A stretch of DNA of 64,000 nucleotides from Carallia brachiata (GCA_021464245.1 JADCRB010000066.1:4917360-4981359), one strand, 5' to 3'; shown: positions 22,736-34,103, numbered from the stretch's first letter. Notes: a model not told the origin generated them from the sequence alone. Program-made: numbers and translations.

Positions 22736-24807
22736 TTTGGTGAAAGAGTTCGTTTATTCACTCAAAGATACCACCTTCACCTAGTTTGTAAACCTCGAAC
22801 CAAAATCAATTGATAGTTCTCAACAAATTTTTTAACACTTAAAGAACAGTAAACATGATGGAGCTTACTAATGCCAAACAAAGGAAATAAGAGCTCGGAG
22901 TTGAATACACAAACAGATGGCGCCCTCCTTGTCTAGATTGCAAAGACCATCTAATTGAAATATCTAATGTAGAAATGTGCATTTGAGGGATGCACAGGGA
23001 GCTGTTATACGTCCTTCAAGGCATCAAATCTCGAACTTTCGAAGAATTGGCAACTCACATGCATGACATAGAGATAAGCATCCAGACTTCCGGGAGCACG
23101 ATTCCCATCCAACTAGACTAGCATAGTGGCAGGATGGAAGTTAAAAAGTCTGGCAAACTGGGAAAAGGCAAGGAAGTGATGGCTGTTGATGTTTCACCAA
23201 TAAAGGTGGGAGCTAAAGTAAAAGTGAGCCCTCTAGAGCCAACAAATTGACCAATACAATAAGAAAGGAAAAAGGTGATGTTGCGAGAATTGGAGCAAAA
23301 GAAATATCCATTTCCTGACTCCGACGTCCCAGACATTCTTGACCAACTTTTGGAAGCAAAGTTGAATGAATTCTCGGAGTTCGAGGGGGCCCAATAAGAA
23401 GGATCATATTAGTGACCTGAAATTCTGCAATTATCACCGCATAGTCAGCCATCCAACCGAGAAGTGTTTCATCTTGGAGGAACTGATCATAAAACTCAAA
23501 AACCAAAATAAAATCATTTTGCACCAAGAAGACATCACCTCGGTCTACCAAACCACAATCTCTTAAGTCCATTAGAAGAAGCGACAAACTGCAAAGAGAA
23601 GCAATACGACAACAAAAAGTCAACAATATAGAAGGTATCTAAAGCTCTTTAAACCCTTGTTGCTAACCCACAACTACTTTCAGTGTTGCAATCATCCGAA
23701 GGCTGGCAGAACCAAGTGGGAAAGGCTCTTCATACCTCAACAGGATCTCCACCTTCAAGTGATTTCAATTCAACAGATGAGCAAATGGTCCAAAATCATG
23801 TGACATGCTACTCTGCTATCTCATTCTCACATGAGGATCTTTGTTAGGTTCCAAGCCCCACAATTGACCACTCTACGTGTCAAGATATGTAAGAGAGCAT
23901 AAGATTTATCGTATCCTTATTAACGATGACTCAGTTGTCAATATCATTCCAAAATCAACCAGGAAGGAGCTTAGCATCAACATTGATGAATTATCAAAAA
24001 TCCGCTTAATGATTCATGGCTTCAACCAAGGAGGATAAAAAGCAATTGGAATGATTCGCTTGGATCTGACGATCAGTGATCTCACTTCCAGCACTTAGTT
24101 CCATGTGATCGATGCACGTTCCACATACAAAATGCTACTGGGTCATCCATGGATTCATGGAAATGGAGTCATGCTTTCAAGTCTGATCAACGGTTCAAGT
24201 ACTACAAGGGTGGCATTCAAAAGTTAATGCCAACTTGAAGCCGTTTGATGATGCTGAATCACATTTAGTAGACACAATCTTTTACACCGACTCAGACAAT
24301 CTTGAAATCATTCCTTCAAATATTTTCTCCATATGAGGCAACTTGAAAAAGGTTGAAGCTACCGAAGACTCTCCCAATGCTCACTCCCAGACTCCAATAG
24401 ACGAAAGCCGTGATAGCCTACTGAACTTCGTTCACATGAGACCGCGTCTTTGGGTTCTACTCCAATCCTATGCTATGTGCCAAAGTCGCAGTGTTAAGAA
24501 AGTCAACCTCCTTTCTCTTATTGTGCTGATCTCAAACAAAAGGAAAGAAACGGTGAATTGAAAATAAAAGAGTGAATTGAAGACAAAAGAGCTTAATAGT
24601 TTGAAGGAGACTAACACCCTACCAATACAAAAGATTGACCTGATTTTCCTTTAAAACCTCTAAAAGGATTTGTTAGGCCACTCAAGAGGGCAACTGAACG
24701 TGACTCATTTATAGAGAAAAGAACAAACAAAGGATTTGATCCTAATGTATATGGACTATTTGCTAAAGCAGGTTATGACTTCTCAAACCTAAACACCATG
24801 GGTACAC
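22736..24807 (+). pseudogene. Tat plus-strand gag and protease fragment (left of the nested insertion)
   Basis: The sequence starts mid-gag (KEFVYSLKDTTFT, then TAG at 22782-22784) and continues through many stops. The C-terminal box is clear at 23366-23566: DLKFCNYHRIVSHPTEKCF. The protease active site reads RILINDDSVVN at about 23911-23975, with Asn in place of the first Asp. The stretch 24000-24807 is the protease end and linker. The gene is cut at 24807 by the Sirevirus-like element and resumes at 32794. It is the mirror neighbour of minus-strand M2, an orientation flip at about 22736. Confidence 0.82.
24803..24807. repeat. Target-site duplication, left copy
   Basis: TACAC immediately before the LTR start TGTTGG; the right copy is at 32794-32798. 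Confidence 0.9.
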
Positions 24808-26218
24808 TGTTGGAAAATTCACAGCCCATGCATACATTAAGAAATTGTTACTAAGTGTGAATTCATATTTTGATGATGAGTGTTTTGATAATGAGCTATG
24901 AACCAATCTAACATAAGTACAAGTGAATTTCATTTGTATGTTCTTCAAGTATACAATTCAGGTTCAAGAAGTCCAAAGAGGTATACATATGTCATCTTAC
25001 ACGTGCATGGAAGAGAAAGATCACATTGGGCCTTATTAAGCTGCTATCTTAGAAAGACAGCACAAGATCAAATCTATTGGGCAGATTCCAGGTACCAAAC
25101 TCACTCACTTGAGATATATTTTGGGCCTAAAATATATATAGTTTTGCAGGACTATAAGTCTAGTTTCAAATGAGCTTGGTCGTGCACTTTTTGGAGCCCT
25201 AGAGAAAAACTTATGAATTTTATACCAAGAGGGTGCAAGCTGTCAGGAACCTTCAGTGCACATAGAGTAAATTACAACGGCTGCCTAGAAGAGCACACGA
25301 CTATTAATTAATTCAAAAAGAATCAAGTAAAAATTTGAAGCCATCTGCAAGATATTAACGTTCTACTAAAAGTGTGCAGACTGTCTGACGGAACTTTAAT
25401 GTCTATATTCCAATATTTATTTTACGACACTAAACTCATTAAAAAATAGTCAAATTTGGTGGGTAGATATCTATGCAATTCTTCAAATAACAAAAAAGGA
25501 ATCACAATTTTTCAAGCTGTTTCTGCGCCAAGTTATAGCCGTTCTACCAAAAGGTGTCAGACAAGGGAATCAATGCAAAGCTATCAAGAGGAAAACCAAA
25601 GTATGCATGTGCAACCAATGGCAACGGCTCTAACAAGTTGCTAACCTATCTTGCAGCTACTTAAATCACTTGAAGATGTTTTACAAGTGAAGAAAGATAT
25701 ACTCAAGTATTGTACAATCTCTCTTAAGGCAAAAAGGCTTTCTTTGCTCTAAGTGCTTTCATTGTAAAACTAGCATTCAAGCTAGTAAGTTTCATTTGTA
25801 TTGTAATACATTGTGAGAATAGGTGAGAGCTCTCAAGTGGGACTTGTGAGAATCATCTTGTAAGGAGTTAGGGTTGAACTCCAAGAAGGAAAACCTAAAA
25901 GAAAAGGGAAAGTGGTGTTGGCAAGTGAGACTTGTGCAACAACCGATTTAAGGCGGACGCAAAGGTGTTTGGAGTCTTCTTGTAAACTGTACGGTGGTGA
26001 TTGGTGCGCGCAAAGGCATCCTATAGTTGAACTCTCAAGAATCTCCAAGAGAGGGATTATTGAGAAGACCAAGGACGTAGTCATTTGGTGAACCTTGTAA
26101 AAATCGGTATTGTATTTCTTTCAATCTCTTGTTTACATTCATTTGCAAAGTTTTATTTGAGGATTTTTATTTGTGAAGCCCATTCACCCCCCCCTTAGGC
26201 TTCACCGAAGGGACAACA
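24808..26218 (+). repeat. 5' LTR of the Sirevirus-like element
   Basis: TGTTGGAAAATTC at the start, GAAGGGACAACA at the end. It lacks a segment of about 50 bp present in the 3' LTR near 31830-31870. Confidence 0.93.
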
Positions 26219-26220
26219 TT

Positions 26221-26232
26221 TGGTATCAGAGC
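26221..26232 (+). other. Primer-binding site (initiator Met-tRNA)
   Basis: TGGTATCAGAGC, two bases after the LTR end; exact match to the common plant copia primer site. Confidence 0.93.
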
Positions 26233-26273
26233 TTAACCTCACTTGTAAGGCTTAACATCCTTGAGGGATCCCC

Positions 26274-27362
26274 ATGGAATCCTCATCCAATGAAAACAAG
26301 AGACCTTTCTTTGATGGTAGTGATTTTCAATACTATAAAGATCACATATGGAAAGTTATCTTAAATCTAAGGGGATAAAAGTTTGGTTAAGTGTAGTAGA
26401 GGGACCATATGTGCCTAAGGAAGATGTTGTTGATGATAAGGGAGTGAAAACCTTGGAGAAAAACCAATAGGAAAATGGGATGAAGAGGACTATAAGAAAA
26501 ACCAAATAGATGAAAGAGCATATTATATTTGAAAATGTCCATAGCTAGAAGTGAATATAACACCATCAAACATTGTAAAAATGCTAAGGAAATTTGGAAT
26601 ACATTGTGTCTCTCAAATGAAGGGACATTAAAAGTTAGGAAAGTTAAACTTGGCATGCTTATGAAAGAATTTGAATTTTCACTATGAGACCAAATGAATC
26701 GGTTAAAAGTGTGTATGATAGACTCATGATTATTGCTAATGGACTAACCAATCTTGGCAAAGTGTTGGAAAGGGTGAACTTGTGCAGAAATTAATGAATT
26801 CAATGAATGAGGAGTACGAAATGAAGATTAATGCCATTGAAGAAACTCACAACGTGGAGGAGCTAACCATGGAAGAGTTGCTTGGGTCTTGATGACTCAT
26901 GAGTCAAACTCAAAAGGAGAAGTGCATTACCACAAGTAGAATCATCCTCAAAAAATGTAGCACTCAAAGCTAAAGCCAAGATTCCTTTGAAACATCAAAA
27001 GGATGATGAAAGTGATGTTGAAAGTGATTCAAGCATTGATATGAAGAACTTGCTCTCTTTGTCAAAAGGTTCAAGAAGATGATGAAATATCCCAAAAGAA
27101 GAAGAGGCTCAAGAAACAAGTGTCCAACAAAAGTGAAGAGGAAGAAGGGCCTCTTTGTTTTGAATGCAATCAACCTGGCCACTTCAAGGTAGATTGTCCC
27201 AATCTCAAGAAAAAGAAAGGTAAGAAAGGTAAGAAAGCATTTCTTGTAGGATGGGGTGAAAGTGATGATGAAGATGAGAAAGAGCAAGAATCATACATGG
27301 CACTCATGGCCCTAGATGATGACGATGAAAGTGACAATGAGGTAATGGATCTTCCCTCTTAA
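26274..27362 (+). pseudogene. Sirevirus-like gag (broken), first zinc knuckle
   Basis: ATG at 26274 gives MESSSNENKRPFFDGSDF, then YYKDHIW, the expected start of a copia Gag of this lineage. Frameshifts and stops follow (KNAKEIWNTL and KLGMLMKEFEF in shifted frames). The last 80 codons (27120-27362) are open and contain the zinc knuckle CFECNQPGHFKVDC (27156-27197), then a basic KKKKGKKGKK run and an acidic tail. Gag would coat element RNA. Confidence 0.88.
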
Positions 27363-27452
27363 AAGAACTTAGAGAAGCTTTTGATGAGTTATTGATCACA
27401 TTTAAAAGGAAATAAACAATATAAAGAGCAAAAGAAAGCATGTGAAAAACTT

Positions 27453-27914
27453 TTGTTAGAGAAAGATGAAATTGTCTTGGAAAATAGTCTTTTAAAAGAA
27501 GAACTTGAAAATGCTAAATTAGATCATAAATCAACTTGTAGTGAGTTAAATTTTGTTAAACAAGAGCTTGCAATATCTAAAGAGACCCCTAACATCAAAG
27601 ACAATTTACATCATGCTTTGGAAAAAGAAGTTGAGGACCTTAAAGAAAAGAATTCAAATTTAGAAAAGTCCTTTTCAAAATTCACATTAGGTAGCAATAA
27701 GTTAGATGAGATGTTATCTTTTCAAAAGAAATTTTTTGACAAATCCGGTTTAGGCTACCTCACTAAAAACAAGACTAATCCCATAAAAGAAAAAAAATTG
27801 TTGTATCATGTTTTTATTGCCATAAAGAAGGACACAAATTTCATGATTGTAGACTTAGAAGACCTAGTGATCCCAACAAGTATGTGTCATCTTCTAAAGC
27901 TTGGAAAAGCCTAA
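27453..27914 (+). pseudogene. Sirevirus-like Gag-Pol spacer: coiled coil and second zinc knuckle
   Basis: A 153-codon open stretch that is strongly heptad-like (ENSLLKEELENAKLDHKST and onward), then NKLDEMLSFQKKFF and FDKSGLGY, a signature seen in this lineage. Near 27800 the frame slips: in another frame a second CCHC knuckle, CFYCHKEGHKFHDC, spans 27809-27850. Beyond it, GPKKIWVPK (about 27978) is again typical. So this is the long region between Gag and protease, with one frameshift. Confidence 0.83.
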
Positions 27915-28026
27915 TAAATTCAAACAAGTATGGATGGTTAAATATTCATGAAGAAGAATGATTGGTGTAACATTGAAGGACCCAAAAAGATATGGGTACC
28001 AAAATATTCTACATCTTGTTTTGTAG

Positions 28027-28582
28027 GTGGAAAAGTGCTTGAAGGCAACATATTTTAAAGAAGATGCCATTTGGTACCTTGATAGTGGATGTGCAAGGCA
28101 TATGACCGGAGAAGCATCATTTTTCTCCACACTAAAAAGCAAGGATGGAGGATGTGTCACGTTTGGAGACAATGGAAAAGGCAAAATCATTGGAGTTGGC
28201 ACTATAGGTAACAATGTATCAAGTTTTATTGAGGATGTTGCTTTGGTAAGTGGTTTAAAGCACAACTTAATTAGCATTAGCCAATTGTGTGATAAAGGTT
28301 TTGAGGTATTATTCAAACCCATGACTTGTGAAGTATATGATCCCCATACTAAAGCATTGAGATTTGTAGGAAAAAGAAAAGGAAATGTGTATGTGCTTAC
28401 TTTAAATGATTTGTTTTCAAGTGACATATGTATGTTTTTTAAAAGAAGAAGAACCTTGGATTTGGCATAGAAAGCTTGGACATGCTAGAATGAATATGAT
28501 TTCAAAATTATCTAAACTTGATTTAGTGAGAGGTTTACCAAAGCTTAAGTATGAAAAGAATAAGTTGTGTAATGCATTTGCT
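28027..28582 (+). pseudogene. Sirevirus-like protease and GAG-pre-integrase box (truncated)
   Basis: An open stretch of 147 codons (28027-28470) contains the copia protease active site WYLDSGCARHMTG (Asp at residue 19). GLKHNLISISQLCDKG, the end of the protease region, follows. A frameshift near 28445 leads to the pre-integrase box WHRKLGHARMN and then LVRGLPKL. It is cut at 28582, just before the integrase zinc region, by foreign sequence beginning TGTTAAGACCC. Confidence 0.88.
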
Positions 28583-29767
28583 TGTTAAGACCCTAAGGTT
28601 TCATTTTTTTTGGTTTTGATGATTGCTAAACATTGAGAGTTACTAATAAGTTTATTTAACTGTGTAGTTAAATGATTTAATCAAATAAACATCAATTGAA
28701 ATGGAAGCAATGCTAGCATAAGACAACTATTGATATTGGTCCCATTCAGTGTAAGTACTATCCAGTATGGTCAACTTTAAAAGGCTCGTTTGCTCACATG
28801 GATATGAACTAGATAATGTGCTATATACGATTAGAAAGCTCAAGATGTCTAGTTTTGAACGCTTCTACAATTGAATTTTTTGGAGGTCTGTACAGCAAGA
28901 TACGACCAAATGACTAAAGGGTGCTCAACCTATCAAGCAAATAGAATCAGTCCACTTTCTGAGATTGCTGCGAAAAATTGGGAAAGAATCAGTTGTTGAA
29001 ATATATATGGACAGAAAGATAATTCTATCCAGTTTTCAAATTGATAAGAATCACGTCAATTGGATATGTGTAGAAGGAGACATTGCCAACAAACTGAAGG
29101 GTACACAGTCTGTCACGCCAGCAGGATTAGTTAGCTTCCAGCAGGTACCGTGGCCAGATGGAGAGGAATCAACCCATGATCTATACATGTATGAAAAGCT
29201 CTATGAGTCTACTTTCAAATGGAAGAAGCAAAATATGATTTGGAGTTATATTGGAAGAGTTATGATTGATTCTTGAAGAAGTGTCAGAGTTCCCTTGAGA
29301 AAGGAAACAAGCTTAATTGAGTCTTGGTGATGCTGCCCAAAAGAGAATCCATGTGAATAAGATGGTGAGCTAAAGGAAGCTTTTCAACCCTTGCAATGAT
29401 ATTGATAGCACATACATGAACGCTCTACAAGGAGATAATACCATTAGGGTAAGAGCCCAAAACTTTTATCTTACACACTTATGCAAACAATGCCAACTAC
29501 TTATTACATGCATTCATATTGCAGTACACCCACCATGATTCATGCACTACAAGACAAACCAACATCCCTGCATATCCATTTTCTCACACCAGAAAATGTC
29601 TTCTTATCTTGTCATTGTCAGTCCCTCCTGTAAGGCCCAAGGCATAGCTCTAGATCCACAGAGTCCTCATCATTCGGTGGGATAGCAATTTGATGCTACC
29701 GAATTTCCTCGCTGATTGACATTGCCTAGATAAAAAGAAAGAGAGTGAGTGTTTCCCTTTCTTCCTC

Positions 29768-30001
29768 ATGAGAAGGGTCGACCGATCTGCTGCTTACTGG
29801 AATAATGCTCCTACTGGTAAAAATACTCGTTGGAGTTTGGTCTTTGACCCACATCAAAGATTTGAAAGTTTGATCTCTGATCCACATCAAACATTTCAAA
29901 GTTTGATCTCTGACCGACGTCAAAGATCTGAAATGGGAAAGAGGAAATCCCTGGTGGTGGGTGATGCTGGATGGGATTTTCTTGAGAAACGATTCCAGTA
30001 A
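29768..30001 (+). CDS. Small open frame with 11-residue repeats, unknown
   Basis: 77 codons. Residues about 23-55 are three copies of an 11-residue unit, SLISDPHQTFQ and variants, encoded by three 33-bp repeats. No domain recognised, no signal peptide or membrane segment. The repeat length is a multiple of three, which keeps frames open on both strands, so openness alone is weak evidence. It may be chance. Confidence 0.15.
   Translation: MRRVDRSAAYWNNAPTGKNTRWSLVFDPHQRFESLISDPHQTFQSLISDRRQRSEMGKRKSLVVGDAGWDFLEKRFQ
29835..29933 (+). repeat. 33-bp repeat, three copies
   Basis: Units start at 29835, 29868 and 29901, each about GTTTGATCTCTGATCCACAT plus 13 bases ending AAA. A few substitutions separate them. 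Confidence 0.9.
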
Positions 30002-30269
30002 CATTTGGTATAATTGAACATACATTGTTGAGATATATAACAGGAGGCGCTATGGCCCTTCTCATATCGTGCCTTTGATTCTGGATCCAGACTCTAATAT
30101 TACTTGCCTGAACTGGACCATATTGTCTCAACAGTGAGGCAAGTTGAGCAAGCTATCTTGATGTGGGACAAGCTTTTTCAATGCCACAAAAAACATCTTC
30201 TAAGATTTGCAATTGCTCTGGCTCTGGTTTCCATCTGGAATTAGATGAGTCTCCAAATTCCATGTTCTG

Positions 30270-30389
30270 ATGGTTAATCTAAAAGATGAAAGATGAAACT
30301 TTGGAAACAACAAAGATGAAAGATGAAAGATGGTTAATCTAAAAGATGAAACTCTGGACACAACAAAGTGATAAATTGAGATAATGCAT
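30270..30389 (+). repeat. 60-bp imperfect tandem duplication
   Basis: ATGGTTAATCTAAAAGATGA occurs at 30270 and 30330, with GATGAAAGATGAAAGATG between. Confidence 0.75.
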
Positions 30390-30700
30390 ATCTCCTTCAA
30401 TCCTCACTTTATGCCTGACGATCTGAAAATTACACTTGATTGTCTGCGGTAATAATTGGCCAGCTGTCCTCCACTTTCACGTAACTATTAGCTACTTCCG
30501 TCTGACTGTTCGCGACTTTTCTGACTGTGTGCCATATCAGCAACCTTTCTGACTAGGCATGCCATGTCAGCTTCCATGTAAGCAATTGACTGTTGAGTTG
30601 GACATCCACGTAAGCAATTGACTACGGTAACATTTTTTGACCTATTCATGAACTATTTTTGAAAGTAGTGACCCACATTGAATTTTTGGCAACATAGTGA

Positions 30701-31330
30701 CCCAATTTTGAATGAAGCCAAGTATGGACTCTTGTTCCAAGACCTCTTGATAGATCAATTTTGTAATCTAAGAAGAGAATTAAGCATGTCACACCCCATG
30801 CATTAGCATATTCTTGAATGTCTTCATTTGCTTAATCTTGCATGAATGTTTGTGTTTGTCTTGCCATTTTATGGCATAACAAAGTGGCCAAACTTTCAAT
30901 GAAATTACTTCAAATTAATGAAGCAAATGCATTGAAAACCATTTTCTATGAGCATTGCACATAATACACTCTATTTTTGTTCTAGTGAAACGTTTTTGGA
31001 ATTGAGGCATTATTTTCTAAGTTCACATAATCCACTCTTTACTCTAATTTAATGATTGTATTTGAACTCTACAAGACCTACATTTCAAAGTTATGATAAC
31101 TGATATGCCTAATTGTAAATGTGAACTTGTGATACAGGCATACATTAAGGGGGAGTCTCAATCTCTTAACCTAGTTAGCATTCACATTTTTAGTTTCAAC
31201 CATTTTTATTGATGACAAAAAGGGGGAGAAAATTAAGAGAGAGTCATCAAGAAAGAGCATTTCTTGAGGAAGCTTACATTAAGGGGGAGCATCTATTTAA
31301 AGGTTTTGTCATCATAAAAAAGGTGGATAT
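30701..31330 (+). other. Sirevirus-like 3' non-coding region with repeated polypurine tracts
   Basis: AT-rich, no coding potential. AAGGGGGAG occurs three times (31147-31155, about 31218-31227 and 31281-31289), twice inside ACATTAAGGGGGAG. The one nearest the LTR is 41 bases away; AAAAAAGGTGG lies next to the LTR. Multiplied polypurine tracts upstream of the 3' LTR are characteristic of Sireviruses. Confidence 0.8.
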
Positions 31331-32793
31331 TGTTGGAAAATTCACACCCCATGCATACATTAAGAAATTGTTACAAAGTGTGAATTCATGTTTTGAGGAT
31401 GAGTGTTTTGATAATGAGCTATGAACCAATCTAACATAAGTACAAGTGAATTTCATTTGTATGTTCTTCAAGTATACAATTCAGGTTCAAGAAGTCCAAA
31501 GAGGTATACATATGTCATCTTACATGTGCATGGAAGAGAAAGATCACATTGGGCCTTATTAAGCTACTATCTTAGAAAGACAGCACAAGAGTAAATCTGT
31601 TTGGGCAAATTCCAGGTACCAAACTCACTCACTTGAGATACATTTTGGGCCTAAAGTATACACAGTTTTGCAGGCCTATAAGTCTAGTTTCAAATGAGCT
31701 TAGTTGTGCAATTTTTGGAGCCCTAGAGAAAACCTTACGAATTTTATACCAAGAGGGTGCAAGCAATTAGGAACCTTCAGTGAACATGGAGTAAATTGAA
31801 ACGGCTATCTGGAAGATCACACAACTAATTTGAATGTGACATTTTGTGTGTAGATTCCCTGTTGTGCCTATTAATCAATACAAAAAAAATCACGTCACAC
31901 TTCAAAGCCATGTGCAAGATAATAACGTTCTACTAAAAGTGTGCAGACTGTATGATGGAACTTTAACGTCTATATTCCAATATTTATTTGACTATGCTAA
32001 ACTCATTAAAAAATAGTCAAATTTAGTGGGTAGATATCTATGAAAGTCTATGAAATAACAAAAAATGAATCAAAATTTTTCAAGCTGTCTGTACCAAGTT
32101 ATAGCCGTTCTACCAAAAGGTGTTAGACAAGGGAATCAATGCAAAGCTATCAAGAGGAAAACAACAAAGTATGCATGTGCAACCAATGGCAACGGCTCTA
32201 ACAAGTTGCTAACCTATCTTTCAGCTACTTAAACATCACTTGAAGATGTTTTACATGTGAAGAAAGATATACTCAATTATTGTACAATCTCTCCTAAGGA
32301 AAAAAGGCTTTCTTTGCTGTAAGTGCTTTCATTGTAAAACTAGCATTCAACCTAGTAAGTTTCATTTGTATTGTAATACATTGTGAGAATAGGTGAGAGC
32401 TCTCAAGTGGGACTTGTGAGAATCATCTTGTAAGGAGTTAGGGTTGAACTCCAAGAAGGAAAATCTAAAAGAAAAGGGAAAGTGGTGTTGGCAAGTGGGA
32501 CTTGTGCAACAACCAATTTGAAGGCGGACGCAAAGGTGTTTGTGGAGTCTTCTTGTAAACTGTACGGTGGTGATTGGTGCGCCCAAAGGCATCCCTATAG
32601 TTGAACTCTCAAGAATCTCCAAGAGAGGGATTATTGAGAAGACCAAGGACGTAGCCATTTGGTGAACCTTGTAAAAATTAGTATTGTATTTCTTTCAATC
32701 TCTTGTTTACATTCATTTGCAAAGTTTTATTTGAGGATTTTTATTTGTGAAGCCTATTCACCCCCCCTCTAGGCTTCACCGAAGGGACCAACA
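31331..32793 (+). repeat. 3' LTR of the Sirevirus-like element
   Basis: TGTTGGAAAATTCACACCCC to AAGGGACCAACA. Aligned with the 5' LTR throughout except for small indels and one segment of about 50 bp. Confidence 0.93.
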
Positions 32794-32798
32794 TACAC
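32794..32798. repeat. Target-site duplication, right copy
   Basis: TACAC directly after the LTR end; matches 24803-24807. Confidence 0.9.
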
Positions 32799-33275
32799 TA
32801 CGGATTAAATGCACCTATGGCGCCACTACTCAATCTTTAAAGTCCCGACCTGACCTTAGCTATCAAAAGAAGTTTCCTATGAGGATCACATTGAAAATCC
32901 AAAACTGATTAGTTGATGCACGCGCCATCACCATCATCAACAAGCAGGAGAGACCTGACTTGAGTCAATTCAGTCAAGTGGAGAAGACGAAGTTAAATTC
33001 TCTACATTTCACGTCACAATTAGTGAGGAGACTGAGTCTAACTCATCAGATAGTGAAATAAAAGAGGCTACTCCAAAACTGGAAGATGGCGGCCAAGCCA
33101 CCATTGATGTACTCAAGGAAGTCAATCTTGGTTCCCTTGAAGATCCTCGACCTACATCCGTTAATGCCTTACTCACACCAAAAGAGGAACAAGAATATGT
33201 CCAAGTATTAAGTCAATACAAGGATGTATTCGCATGAAGTTACAAGGAAATGCCTGGACTAGGCCTAAAGGTTTT
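32794..33275 (+). pseudogene. Tat linker before reverse transcriptase (right of the nested insertion)
   Basis: It continues the Tat sequence broken at 24807. It aligns with 44225-44690: GATGCACGCGCCATCA, then an acidic stretch (NSSDSEIKEATPKLED) and EVNLGSLEDPRPT, then LTPKEEQEYVQVLSQYKDVF, which leads into reverse transcriptase in Tat elements. Reverse transcriptase itself is missing; at about 33275 the sequence joins LTR-end sequence in the opposite orientation. Confidence 0.82.
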
Positions 33276-33284
33276 TAATCTAGC

Positions 33285-33468
33285 AAGTCCAACTCAGTTG
33301 TTACCAGAGAGCATATACCCAAAATACTAAATTATAATTTTTAAGAGGAGGGAAAGAGGCCTTCGGACAACTTTTTATATATTTTTTTTGTTTCCTCCGT
33401 CCTCATCTCAAAAATTATAATTTTAGTATTTTAGGTGTATACTCTCTAGTTGCCACTGAGTTGGATCT
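33285..33468. repeat. Inverted pair of Tat LTR ends (fold-back)
   Basis: 33285-33342 (minus orientation) and 33410-33468 (plus) are about 85 percent identical inverted copies of the LTR-end/leader-start sequence (AAAAATTATAATTTTAGTAT, then GTTGCCACTGAGTTGGATCT). The loop is 67 bases, partly complementary purine and pyrimidine stretches. It could form a long hairpin. Confidence 0.85.
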
Positions 33469-34103
33469 ACTAAATGAAAAACCCAAGATATTAAAATATT
33501 AAATATCTGTCTGAAATTAAGCCTCTTGCAGCGCTCGATGGAGTCAAACTAGTCTATCTAAGATCAAAGCCATAATGCTCTCAGTAAAGTTAGGCCAGTC
33601 TGTCTGAGATCAAGCCCCTACAACCCTCAGTGAAGTCAAACCAGTCCGTCTGAAATCAAGCTCATAAGGCCCTCAATGGAGTCATGCCAGTCCGATTAAG
33701 ATAAAACCTCTACCACTCTCATCCACCTGAGATCAAGCCTCGGCCTAGTGGAATTCATTTCTTTTGTTCAAGGTCAAGTTGTGGAATTTATTTCTTTCGT
33801 TGAAGATCAAGCTCACGTGGCCCTTAATGAAATCACAAAGGAGCATTAATCGAAGGATCTGTACAGATATCGGCCCCACAAAAATTTAAAACTTATATTT
33901 GTGATTTGTAATTGTATTTTCGAAGTGTATATGTTTTAAGGTTCAAAGTTTTCAATCGCATCAAATTTCTGGCACGCTTAGTAAGACATCCTTGCCCCCA
34001 ATCTTTTGATACTTCATAAAAAAAGAAAGAAACAAAAAAAACAATCATCGAAAAAAAAGTCAACAAAAAAGGTTCCAACAAAAAAAAGGAATTCAGTGCA
34101 CCC
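33469..34103 (+). repeat. Tat leader with 45-bp repeats (copy before the 34.1-kb gag)
   Basis: Four to five imperfect units of GATCAAGCCCCTACGGCCCT plus a GGAGTCAAGCCAGTCCG-type half (33510-33740). Then come a stretch with GGAGCATTAATCG (about 33840), an A-rich segment and GAATTCAGTGCACCC before the gag ATG. Untranslated leader. Confidence 0.82.

Larger units (their letters stand above)
28583..30700 (+). other. Unidentified 2.1-kb sequence replacing copia pol
   Basis: It begins TGTTAAGACCCTAAGG directly inside the pre-integrase region. The start has LTR-like wording (TTTTGATGATTGCTAAACA), so another copia LTR or element fragment is possible, but no paired end, primer site or target duplication was found. 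The right boundary is approximate. It holds a 33-bp triple repeat and a 60-bp duplication (listed separately), and a 103-codon open frame (28965-29276) with no motif I know. The integrase, reverse-transcriptase and RNase H of the host element are absent. Confidence 0.55.
24808..32793 (+). mobile_element. Ty1/copia Sirevirus-like element, nested in Tat
   Basis: Two LTRs (1411 and 1463 bp) begin TGTTGG and end CAACA, flanked by TACAC. A Met-tRNA primer site follows the 5' LTR. Gag has a zinc knuckle, and the protease and the GAG-pre-integrase box follow. Several AAGGGGGAG tracts precede the 3' LTR, a feature of Sireviruses. Integrase core, reverse transcriptase and RNase H are missing, replaced by unrelated sequence at 28583-30700. 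The LTRs differ by about 11 substitutions in about 370 bp compared by eye. The uninterrupted Tat paralog at about 44213 shows the empty site. Confidence 0.93.

Noticed and set aside
25833..26084. Minus-strand 83-codon frame inside the 5' LTR (and partner at 32362-32658)
   Set aside because: Lies wholly in LTR sequence, breaks differently in the two LTRs, no motif.
30825..30832. ATTTGCTT as right target duplication of the 28583 insert
   Set aside because: It does not match the five bases before 28583 (TTGCT) in the required position; coincidence of a common AT-rich word.
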